Source of the DNA: Anaerolinea thermophila
GTDB taxonomy: Bacteria > Chloroflexota > Anaerolineae > Anaerolineales > Villigracilaceae
Length of the DNA: 7,967 bases
Direction of reading: 5' to 3'
NCBI GenBank assembly: GCA_020722305.1
Contig: DYLB01000092.1
Coordinates: forward strand, 1 to 7,967
Shown piece by piece: positions 1 through 6,135 of the stretch; position 1 is the first letter of the stretch; every line of letters begins with the position of its first letter. A program made the position numbers and the translations under genes. The notes beneath the pieces were generated by a model, which saw only the letters and a program-made list of their open reading frames with translations, searched no databases and had not been told where the DNA came from.

Positions 1-55
1 ATTCCTTGGTGTACTTCGTGTCCTTTGTGGATAAAGACCTTTTGCAGTAGACTCT
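1..55. other. intergenic left edge, downstream of the lipoprotein gene
   Basis: This is a non-coding stretch following the TAA stop of the lipoprotein gene. It holds a short 9-nt-period repeat (listed separately). A weak complementarity, AAAGA with TCTTT, lies just past the stop but has no T-run after it, so I do not call a terminator. The end of the six-gene transcript is probably left of this window or depends on a factor. Confidence 0.6.
4..30. repeat. 9-nt-period tandem repeat, three degenerate units
   Basis: Three consecutive 9-mers are visible: CCTTGGTGT, ACTTCGTGT and CCTTTGTGG. They share a CTTnGTG core. From memory, strings of this kind (reading CACNAAGG units on the other strand) recur in intergenic regions of several environmental bacterial phyla and are sometimes mis-annotated as small proteins. 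The copy begins at the window edge, so its true length is unknown. Confidence 0.55.
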
Positions 56-2557
56 TTATTGCGTGATTCCCAAGATCCTCGGGAACCAGTACCAGAGCAC
101 GTCGGCGGCGGGTTTGCCGTGGACGGAGGAGGATTTGTCCTGCAAGATGGCCGGGGGATAGTAGCCGCGGCTGATGAATCCGTTGACCCAACTGCGGGCG
201 TTGAGCGCGGCCAGCATGGCCTCGTAGATGTCGGCCTGGCCTTGCAGGTCGAGACCGACCGAGGGCAGGTCGGCGTTCGGGCGGCTGAGGGCGGACCAAT
301 CGAGGCAGCCGCCGCGGCTGTCGGCGATGCAGCCGACTTTGGCTCCTAGCGCGGAGGGATAATCAATGGCGATGTAGAGCGGCTTGCCGAAGCTGTCTTT
401 CCACGGCAAGACTTCCTCGTCCAATTGGCGGGCGGCGTCGGCCTGCATGTCGGCTTTGCTGGCCCCGGCCTGGTTGCTGAGGGCCGCGCTCCAAAGCAGG
501 TAGATGCCGTCCACGTCGCCGAGGAAGGTGGGGGCGTTTTCCAGGCCCGGATAGAGCTGGGCCCACCAGATGCGGCCCTGGAAGCGGGCGCGCACGTCGG
601 CGATGATGCCGCGCCAACGGGATTCGGCCTCAGCCGGGACGCCCGAGGGCGTACCATCTGCCAGGATACCGCCGGGCAGGGCCGGGTCCAGCCAGGCTCC
701 GCCCAGGATGATGGCCTGGGCGTTGTAACGGGCGGCCATCTCGGCGTGATTCAGCAGGAAGGTGCGGTACTGGTCGAAGAAATCGTTCCACCAGCCCAGG
801 TCACGCGGGGCGCTGATCCACCAGGAATCGACGTCTTGCGGGAAATTCGGGGTGGGGAAGAGGGCCACGTTCAGGTTGAGAGCCCGGGCGCTGCCGATGG
901 AGGCCTGCATCTCGGGCCAGAGCGCGTCGGGGCCGGGGAGCAGGGACAACACCGGGGGCGAGGTGCGCTGGAAGGTCCAGGTGGGGGTCAGGATGGCCCA
1001 GTTGGCGTAGATGGCTCCCAGGTTCTGGAGGGCGGTCGGCATGGTTTTCTGCCAGGTGGGGTCCCAGTCGGGCTGCATTTCGATGCCGGCCACGAAATCC
1101 GGGCCGCGGGAGGTGATCTCGGCCGCCACCAGTTGAGCCGGCGGCGCGCCCAGCCATTGCCAGCCTTCGACCTTGACCTGGATGTTCTCCGGGAGCAGGC
1201 TGGTGCCAATCGAGCGCCCGGGCGTCGAAGGCCCGACCGTCAGGCTGTCGTCGGCGCTGCCGCATTGGGCGTTGCGGCACAGGCGGTAGCCGAAATTGCC
1301 GACCATGTTGAGCGGACTGAAGAGTTTGAAGACCCAGCGGTTGTTGCCGAGCGGCCACATCGGGATCGGCTCGGTCCAGCCGAAGGGGTTGAACTGGATG
1401 TAAACCACGTCGCCGGGCGGGGTGTTGGCGGGCACGGTGACGTCGAAGACGATTGGTGCGTTGGGGCCGGACTGCCAGGTCTGGACCGTATCGTGGATGA
1501 AGGTTTCGCTCTCTGGCACGACCAACTGGCGCACCATGAACGGACCGTTGCTGCGGTGTTCGGCGTTCCAGAAGCCGTCGCCCAGGGTGTATTTGTAACG
1601 GACGTCAGCCCCGGCGGGCAGGTCGAGGGTGAGGGTGTAGGTGCCGTCGGTCTGCGGCATAAGCACCGGCATCCGGTCGGCCAGGGTGCTCAGTCCGCTG
1701 CGCAGGTCGGCGAAGGTGTTGCCCAACTGGGCCAGGTTGCCCGCCAGGCGCAGCGGCGCGCCGGCGACGGTTTCTTTAGGCACGGAGACCGTAAAATGGA
1801 TCTTGATCAGCGGGGCGGGCTGCATGGCGAGCGACACGGGCGTGACCATGCCGTCGCCGACTTCGGCGCCCTGCTGGAAGGTGCGATAACTGCCGTCGAG
1901 GGAATAGGCCACCAGGTTGTGCGTCCCGGGCGGGAGGCCGCGCAGGCTGAAATTTCCCTGCGAGTCGGTCATGGCCTGCATCCCGCCAGCGGCGACCAGG
2001 ATGTTGGGCAGGGGACGGTCGCCATTGGCGGCTTTGACCTGGCCCTGGATGATGCCGGAGGGTCCGTTATAGGGACGGTCGGCCCAACTGGCAATCTGGT
2101 CGGTGATGCCGCCCGGCCCGCTGACGTGGAGCAGGCGGTAGCGCACGGGACGGTCGGCCGCGCTGTCCTCGACGACAGTCGCGCCGCCCAAGCGCAGGTA
2201 ACGGTACTTGACCACCGATCCCGGCGGGATGGGCAACAGGGCGCGGTAGTGGGTGCTGTCGGCGGCCTCCATCGGGTAGTTGACCGGGTTCAACGGCAGG
2301 CCGGTCACTTCGTCCAGCACGCTGAGAGCCAGGCTCTCGCCCGGGGACAGCGGTTCGCGCAGGACGGCCTCGAAGGCGAAGTCGGCTACGGGGATCGGAG
2401 TCGGCTCACCGTCCGGGCCGCTGGGGGTTTCGGTCGGCGAGCCGCCGCCCCCGAACGGCCATTCGATCAAGGAAAGGGTGCAGGCCGGCCCGGTCAACAG
2501 GAGGACCAGGATCATGAAAATGGCTGAAAGCCGGTGGGAGATGGAATGGTTACGCAT
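56..2557 (-). CDS. modular extracytoplasmic lipoprotein with CBM20-like modules and a GH-like TIM barrel
   Basis: The product is 833 residues, secreted and probably lipid-anchored. An N-terminal hydrophobic segment (about residues 11-22) is followed by TGPAC with Cys26, an imperfect lipobox, and then a Pro/Thr-rich linker (about 36-58). Four beta-rich modules follow: a CBM20-like fold (about 58-160), a carboxypeptidase-regulatory-like domain (about 167-245, with TDSQGNFSLRGLPPG), a second CBM20-like module (about 251-362, with YKYTLGDGFWN) and a shorter third one (about 368-440). The C-terminal half (about 476-828) resembles a glycoside-hydrolase TIM barrel near GH113 and ends in the GKPAADVLWYWF type of motif. 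The expected catalytic Glu positions look altered (ILGGAW at 617-622, YIAIDYPS at 728-735), so it may bind rather than cleave sugar. The only other cysteines form two close pairs (427/432 and 743/751), which fits an oxidising location. It is the last gene of the six-gene unit, starting 11 nt after tatC. There is no twin-arginine motif, so export is probably by Sec. The start at 2557 has a GGAGG site; the upstream ATG at 2572 would add five residues. The family assignment of the barrel is by eye and moderate. Confidence 0.85.
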   Translation of the reverse strand: MRNHSISHRLSAIFMILVLLLTGPACTLSLIEWPFGGGGSPTETPSGPDGEPTPIPVADFAFEAVLREPLSPGESLALSVLDEVTGLPLNPVNYPMEAADSTHYRALLPIPPGSVVKYRYLRLGGATVVEDSAADRPVRYRLLHVSGPGGITDQIASWADRPYNGPSGIIQGQVKAANGDRPLPNILVAAGGMQAMTDSQGNFSLRGLPPGTHNLVAYSLDGSYRTFQQGAEVGDGMVTPVSLAMQPAPLIKIHFTVSVPKETVAGAPLRLAGNLAQLGNTFADLRSGLSTLADRMPVLMPQTDGTYTLTLDLPAGADVRYKYTLGDGFWNAEHRSNGPFMVRQLVVPESETFIHDTVQTWQSGPNAPIVFDVTVPANTPPGDVVYIQFNPFGWTEPIPMWPLGNNRWVFKLFSPLNMVGNFGYRLCRNAQCGSADDSLTVGPSTPGRSIGTSLLPENIQVKVEGWQWLGAPPAQLVAAEITSRGPDFVAGIEMQPDWDPTWQKTMPTALQNLGAIYANWAILTPTWTFQRTSPPVLSLLPGPDALWPEMQASIGSARALNLNVALFPTPNFPQDVDSWWISAPRDLGWWNDFFDQYRTFLLNHAEMAARYNAQAIILGGAWLDPALPGGILADGTPSGVPAEAESRWRGIIADVRARFQGRIWWAQLYPGLENAPTFLGDVDGIYLLWSAALSNQAGASKADMQADAARQLDEEVLPWKDSFGKPLYIAIDYPSALGAKVGCIADSRGGCLDWSALSRPNADLPSVGLDLQGQADIYEAMLAALNARSWVNGFISRGYYPPAILQDKSSSVHGKPAADVLWYWFPRILGITQ

Positions 2558-2559
2558 GA

Positions 2560-2566
2560 CCCCTCC
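2560..2566 (-). promoter_or_regulatory. Shine-Dalgarno that decides the lipoprotein start
   Basis: GGAGGGG sits just upstream of the ATG at 2557 and inside the longer reading that would begin at 2572. It supports the 833-residue start. The ATG at 2572 overlaps the tatC stop (ATGA) but has only weak purine content upstream. Confidence 0.7.
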
Positions 2567-2568
2567 GA

Positions 2569-3450
2569 TCATGTTTCGGCTTCTTTCCTGCGGCGCGCGC
2601 CGTAGGCGATGAAACTCAGGCCGATGCTCAGGAAATACAAGACGATCAACGGCAGCATCACCAGCGCCATGTTGACCGGGTCTACGGTGGGGGTGATGGC
2701 GGCCGCAATCACGGCGATGATCACTATGGCCAGGCGTCCCTGGCTGGCGAGCAGCTTCGGCTGGAGGATGCCCATCGCGCTCATGATGTAAACCACCAGC
2801 GGGAACTCAAAGGAGACGCCCAGCCAGAACATCAGCCCGGTCACGAAGCTGAAATAGGAGGCCGGACGCCACTCGCTGCGGATGCCCAGGAACTGTTGCA
2901 GGAAGGGCAGGGCGCTGGGCAGCATCACGTAATAAGCGAAAGCCACGCCCGCCACGAAGAACAGGGTCGCGAAGGGAATGGCCAGCAGTCCCCGACGGCG
3001 GCCGGCGGGCATCAGGCCCGGGGCGACGAACAGCCACACTTCGAAGACGATGTAAGGCAGGGCGAAAATGATGCCCAACAGGAATGAGACCTTCATGAAC
3101 ACGCCGATGGTCTCGGTCACATCTATGGCTTTCAATGAATCCAGGCCGCCGGCCGGGACGGCCAGGAAGGCGATCAATTGCTCTGAAAATACGAATGAGA
3201 GGGTGGTGGTGAGGGCCAGGGCGATCAAGGCCCGCAGCAGGTGGCGGCGCAGGGCTTCGAAGTGCTCGATCAGGCTGCTCCCCGACTGGACCGCGTTGAC
3301 GAAGGCATCCGCCAGCGAGTTTTCGTCCGGGACCTCGTTCATGAACTGGCTGAAACGGCGGATGCTCCTGAACGGCAGGGCCACCAGCCAGAACAGGAGC
3401 CGGAAGGGCGCAGTAACCAGCCACCAAAGGCGTTTAAGCAGGGTCTTCAT
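2569..3450 (-). CDS. tatC: Sec-independent protein translocase subunit TatC, divergent
   Basis: This is the multi-spanning core of the twin-arginine translocase in the inner membrane, 293 residues. Family features are the SLIEHFEALRRHLL start of the conserved domain (59-72), the VWLFVAPGLM loop (138-147), FAYYVMLP (171-178), GVSFEFP with Glu215 (211-217), TPTVDP with Asp257 (253-258), and about six hydrophobic spans. Pro99 and Phe141 match E. coli P48 and F94. Two positions depart from the family: E. coli E15 aligns with Ala66 and E103 aligns with Gly150. The conserved domain is preceded by an extension of about 50 residues containing WLVTAPFR (10-17) and WLVALPFR (21-28). The start at 3450 overlaps the tatA/B stop by 17 nt, and the upstream reading has no family similarity. 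The protein clearly belongs to TatC; whether it is a normal or a specialised TatC is open. Confidence 0.95.
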   Translation of the reverse strand: MKTLLKRLWWLVTAPFRLLFWLVALPFRSIRRFSQFMNEVPDENSLADAFVNAVQSGSSLIEHFEALRRHLLRALIALALTTTLSFVFSEQLIAFLAVPAGGLDSLKAIDVTETIGVFMKVSFLLGIIFALPYIVFEVWLFVAPGLMPAGRRRGLLAIPFATLFFVAGVAFAYYVMLPSALPFLQQFLGIRSEWRPASYFSFVTGLMFWLGVSFEFPLVVYIMSAMGILQPKLLASQGRLAIVIIAVIAAAITPTVDPVNMALVMLPLIVLYFLSIGLSFIAYGARRRKEAET

Positions 3451-3850
3451 GGGTTTCTTCGTTGGGGTCAGCAGTGGATTTTTGTCCCGGTTTCGCCTCG
3501 GGGGCGGGCTGCGGCGGGGCGATGGTGTTGCCAAGATCGGGCGGCAGGCCCTCGGTCGGGATGGGTTTCTGGCCAGACCAGGTCCCATAGGTATTCCCGG
3601 ACACTTTCCGGTTGTCTTTCTCCGCTGGCATGTCCAGGTCCGGGTTGGCTTCGCGCATCAGCTTGTTGGGCAGATGGCGCAATTCCTCGCTGGTCTGGCG
3701 CATCACCCGCCACTCCTCTGAAAGGACGAATTGCCTCAGCCAGGCGCCGATCTTCCTGCCATTTTTCACGATATCTTTCGGTCCCAGGATGATGAGTGCC
3801 AGCACCATGATCAAAAGAATTTCTTGAATACCGATACCTAAAATATCCAT
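3434..3850 (-). CDS. TatA/TatB-family twin-arginine translocase protein
   Basis: The product is 138 residues with one N-terminal membrane helix, a hinge and an amphipathic helix: GIQEILLIMVLALIILGP (7-24), then KDIVKNGRKIGAWLRQF (25-41). It partners with TatC, either recognising substrate (TatB role) or forming the pore (TatA role). Glu10 aligns with the polar Glu8 of E. coli TatB, where TatA has Gln, and LGP matches TatB, so I lean to a TatB-like or bifunctional protein. The tail beyond about residue 70 is Pro-rich and charged, and longer than a minimal TatA. The start at 3850 is fixed by the conserved N-terminus and by AGGA 8 nt upstream. It lies 4 nt after nusB and overlaps tatC by 17 nt. 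No second TatA/B gene is in the window. Confidence 0.9.
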   Translation of the reverse strand: MDILGIGIQEILLIMVLALIILGPKDIVKNGRKIGAWLRQFVLSEEWRVMRQTSEELRHLPNKLMREANPDLDMPAEKDNRKVSGNTYGTWSGQKPIPTEGLPPDLGNTIAPPQPAPEAKPGQKSTADPNEETHEDPA

Positions 3851-3854
3851 TCCA

Positions 3855-4295
3855 TTAATCCTGAGAAAAGGATTGCAGCCTCTGGGTGATCTCGTTCTGA
3901 TGGGCCACCAGGCTGCCCAGCACCCCGTTGACGAAACGCGGCGTGCTGTCTGAGCCGAAGAGTTTGGCCAGTTCCACAGCTTCGTTGATCGCCACCTTGA
4001 CTGGCGTCTCGCGCTGGACGGCGAACTCCCAGGCCGAAATGCGCAGGATGTTGCGATCAATGGCCGCCAGTTGATCTACCGGCCACTCGGGAGCGTATTT
4101 GGCTATCACATGGTCCAGTTCCTGGATGAGGGGGAGCACGCCAAAGACGATTTGCCGGGAGAACTCGGCCAGGTCGTCACTCAAAGGGTTCTCCTCCAGC
4201 CGCTGGCGCAAAACGTCGGCTGGAGGGTGCTGGGTCAGATCAATTTCGTAAAGTACTTGCAAGGCCAGGCTGCGCGCCCGGGTGCGGGATTTCAT
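3855..4295 (-). CDS. nusB: transcription antitermination protein NusB
   Basis: NusB pairs with NusE (S10) to bind the boxA RNA element and supports antitermination, mainly in rRNA operons. The 146-residue length is typical. Signatures seen are RARSLALQVLYEIDL (6-20), LAAIDRNILRISAWE (76-90) and the C-terminal block from PVKVAINEAVELAKLFGSD (98-116) to RFVNGVLG (120-127). Its ATG overlaps the TGA of the asp23-family gene (ATGA), which points to translational coupling; the nearest GAGG is about 11 nt upstream. The tatA/B start follows 4 nt after its stop. I see no missing or disrupted motif. Confidence 0.97.
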   Translation of the reverse strand: MKSRTRARSLALQVLYEIDLTQHPPADVLRQRLEENPLSDDLAEFSRQIVFGVLPLIQELDHVIAKYAPEWPVDQLAAIDRNILRISAWEFAVQRETPVKVAINEAVELAKLFGSDSTPRFVNGVLGSLVAHQNEITQRLQSFSQD

Positions 4296-4654
4296 GCTGG
4301 TTGGGCCTCGCCTGGTTCGACACCGTAATCAATATCTTCGATGTGGATGTTGATGTGGCCGATGTCCATCGCCACCATTTCCTGGATGGCGCGGGCCACC
4401 TGCTGCTGCACGTTGCGGCTGACCTCGCGGATGTTGACGTCCTGGTCCATGACCACGTACAGGTCGGCATAGACGAAGTTGTCTTCCACCGCAATCCGTA
4501 CCCCGTCGCCGGCTCCGCGCCTGAACAGGCGGTTGACGCCGCCAGAGACCGGGGCCATACGGCTGACGCCTTCCACGCCCAGGGTCGCCATGCGGGCAAT
4601 CGTCAGAAGCACTTCCGGCGCGACGGTGGTCTTGCCTTTGCGGGTCTCTTCCAT
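4292..4654 (-). CDS. Asp23/Gls24 family protein (YqhY-like)
   Basis: The product is a small cytosolic protein of 120 residues in the Asp23/Gls24 (DUF322) family. It shows the family pattern: TTVAPEVLLTIARMATLGVEGV (9-30), GVRIAVEDNFVYADLYVVM (51-69), a long helix NIREVSRNVQQQVARAIQEM (74-93), and a final strand INIHIEDIDY (101-110). The molecular function of the family is not settled. In Bacillus subtilis the member YqhY is encoded next to nusB and accBC and is linked to acetyl-CoA carboxylase balance; here it sits between fabG and nusB, which fits a similar link to lipid synthesis (inference). I chose the start at 4654 because GGAGG lies 5 nt upstream. The ATG at 4666 would add MEEL but has no good site. 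Confidence 0.92.
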   Translation of the reverse strand: MEETRKGKTTVAPEVLLTIARMATLGVEGVSRMAPVSGGVNRLFRRGAGDGVRIAVEDNFVYADLYVVMDQDVNIREVSRNVQQQVARAIQEMVAMDIGHINIHIEDIDYGVEPGEAQPA

Positions 4655-4659
4655 AAGTT

Positions 4660-4664
4660 CCTCC
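4660..4664 (-). promoter_or_regulatory. Shine-Dalgarno that decides the asp23 start
   Basis: GGAGG with a 5-nt spacer precedes the ATG at 4654. The alternative ATG at 4666 overlaps this site by one base and is preceded only by the end of fabG, without a clear site of its own. Confidence 0.7.
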
Positions 4665-4668
4665 ATGC

Positions 4669-5427
4669 CTACATCATTGCCATGCCGCCGTCCACGCCCA
4701 GCACCTGGCCGGTGATATACGCAGCCTGGTCCGAAGCCAGGAAGGCGACCGCGTAGGCAACTTCTTCGGGTTTAGCCATGCGTCCCAGCGGTACCATTTT
4801 CAGGGCGGCTTCGAGCGCCCCTTCGGGCATGGCGTTCAAAATTTCAGTATCCACAAATCCGGGAGCCAGGGCGTTGACGGTGATGTTGCGGGCGGCTACC
4901 TCCCGCGCCAGGGCTTTGGTGAAACCGATCTGACCGGCTTTCGAGGCCGAATAATTGGTCTGTCCGGGGTTGCCCATTTGCCCGGCCACCGAAGCGATGT
5001 TAATGATCCGCCCGTAGCGTTTGCGCATCATGTGTTTCACGGCGGCCTTCGAGCAGTTGAAGGTACTCTTCAGGTTGGTGGCCAGCACGGCGTCCCAGTC
5101 TTCTTCGGGCATCATCATAATGACCATATCACGGGTGATCCCGGCGTTGTTGACCAGGATGTCCAGGCCGCCAAAGGTATCCACCGCGAACTTGATCAGG
5201 GCGTTGGCCTGCTCAAAGCTGGACACGTCGGCCTGGAAGGCCGCGGCCCGGCCGCCGCCAGCCGTCAACTGGGCTACCAGCTCCTCGGCCGGCCCGGCGG
5301 AATTGTGGTAATTGACCACCACCGCCGCGCCCCGCCGCGAAAGTTCGAGGGCCACCGCCCGGCCGATGCCGCGCGAAGCCCCGGTCACGACCGCGACCTT
5401 GTTTTCCAGCGACAAAAAATCAGTCAT
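4669..5427 (-). CDS. fabG: 3-oxoacyl-[acyl-carrier-protein] reductase FabG
   Basis: FabG is a short-chain dehydrogenase/reductase that uses NADPH to reduce 3-oxoacyl-ACP in fatty-acid elongation. The protein has 252 residues, the usual size. Visible motifs are the cofactor loop TGASRGIG (15-22), NNAG (93-96), and the catalytic set Asn118, Ser146, Tyr159 and Lys163 in YSASK, plus PG followed by T (189-194) and the C-terminal ITGQVLGVDGGMAMM (238-252). The match to FabG is close throughout, including the GITRD segment after NNAG, so a different SDR role is less likely but possible. The start at 5427 has AGGAG 6 nt upstream and a promoter just before it. It is the first gene of the six-gene unit, followed 14 nt later by asp23. 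Confidence 0.95.
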   Translation of the reverse strand: MTDFLSLENKVAVVTGASRGIGRAVALELSRRGAAVVVNYHNSAGPAEELVAQLTAGGGRAAAFQADVSSFEQANALIKFAVDTFGGLDILVNNAGITRDMVIMMMPEEDWDAVLATNLKSTFNCSKAAVKHMMRKRYGRIINIASVAGQMGNPGQTNYSASKAGQIGFTKALAREVAARNITVNALAPGFVDTEILNAMPEGALEAALKMVPLGRMAKPEEVAYAVAFLASDQAAYITGQVLGVDGGMAMM

Positions 5428-5447
5428 GGGATGCTCCTTGAGTTGAG

Positions 5448-5476
5448 ATTATACACCACCCGCTCTAACCCGTCAT
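5448..5476 (-). promoter_or_regulatory. sigma70-type promoter for the fabG-to-lipoprotein unit
   Basis: A perfect TATAAT (-10, at 5448-5453) is preceded after 17 nt by ATGACG (-35, at 5471-5476; 4 of 6 to TTGACA). Transcription would start near 5441, giving a leader of only about 14 nt that still contains the AGGAG site of fabG. The -35 box overlaps the stop codon of the upstream DUF1461 gene, so that gene and fabG need not be one transcript. Confidence 0.65.
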
Positions 5477-6123
5477 TTTGTTTTGGGTTTCAGCCCCAGG
5501 GCCAGCCCCAGCCCGCCGCCGACGGCGAAAACGGCGGCATAAGCGAACACGTCCTGCCAAAAGCGCAGCGGGAAGAGGCGGATGAGCGTGTCGGAATACT
5601 CGAACAGCCAGGTATCGCCTTCGAAGAACAGGCTGTGGAACAGGGTGAAGAACTGCCAGAAGGCGACTGTGGCGAACAAGCCGACGGCCGCGGCCAATCC
5701 GACCATCAGCCAGCCCCCCCAGATCAACCCGGACCGGTAGGCCTGCTCCCGTTTCGAGAGCCAGGCCCAAAGTCCCAGGCCGAGCAGCCCCGCCCAGGAC
5801 AGGTAGCCGAGCGCCAGCGCCGGCTTGACCACGTTCTTGACATCCAGCATGTGGCCGAGTTCACGCTGGTTGTAGAGCGGCGACCCGTCCGGGAAGGTCA
5901 GCCCGCCGAGGAACTCGATCCCGGCGTCGTTGACCAGGTACTCGATGGCCACTTTCGACCATTCGAGCCGGTCTTCGCGGCTGAAGCCGTAACTGTCCGC
6001 CGGGAAGCCGGGCATGCGGTATTCGATCTCCGGGAAGACCGGGGTGAGCATCAGGCGCAGCGGCAGGAACAGCAGCGCCACAGGGACGAGCAGGGTGGTG
6101 AGGCAGGAGATAATTTTGTTCAT
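5473..6123 (-). CDS. DUF1461 / TIGR01906 family integral membrane protein
   Basis: This is a predicted inner-membrane protein of 216 residues with no established function. Hydrophobic spans lie near 7-27, 102-121, 132-157 and 190-211, with a polar outer segment between the first two. Family motifs are YNQRELGHMLDV (84-95), FHSLFFEGDTWLF (162-174) and LIRLFPLRFW (180-189). I chose the start at 6123 because GAGG lies 5 nt upstream. The ATG at 6138 would add five residues, has no such site, and lies inside the neighbouring repeat element. Its stop overlaps the -35 box of the fabG promoter. I see no promoter of its own and cannot say whether it is read through from the upstream gene. Confidence 0.88.
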   Translation of the reverse strand: MNKIISCLTTLLVPVALLFLPLRLMLTPVFPEIEYRMPGFPADSYGFSREDRLEWSKVAIEYLVNDAGIEFLGGLTFPDGSPLYNQRELGHMLDVKNVVKPALALGYLSWAGLLGLGLWAWLSKREQAYRSGLIWGGWLMVGLAAAVGLFATVAFWQFFTLFHSLFFEGDTWLFEYSDTLIRLFPLRFWQDVFAYAAVFAVGGGLGLALGLKPKTK

Positions 6124-6128
6124 AAAGT

Positions 6129-6132
6129 CCTC
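6129..6132 (-). promoter_or_regulatory. Shine-Dalgarno that decides the DUF1461 start
   Basis: GAGG followed by a 5-nt spacer leads to the ATG at 6123. The ATG at 6138 lies upstream of this site and within the arm of the repeat element. Confidence 0.6.
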
Positions 6133-6135
6133 ATT

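Noticed and set aside
425..2527. A 700-codon open frame on the plus strand, opposite the lipoprotein gene
   Set aside because: Its translation is Gly/Arg/Val/His-rich with no family motif, and the minus strand has a signal peptide and recognisable domains. It is a high-GC shadow frame.
2440..2557. A twin-arginine signal on the lipoprotein, given its place next to tatC
   Set aside because: The N-terminus MRNHSISHRL has no paired arginines before the hydrophobic stretch, so Sec export is more likely.
3451..3588. A longer TatC beginning at 3588
   Set aside because: The extra 46 residues are Pro/Arg-rich, lie over the tatA/B tail in another frame and have no TatC similarity; the ATG at 3450 is the plausible start.
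3851..4060. A longer TatA/B beginning at 4060
   Set aside because: The extra 70 residues are a shadow of nusB, and the conserved TatA/B N-terminus begins exactly at the ATG at 3850.
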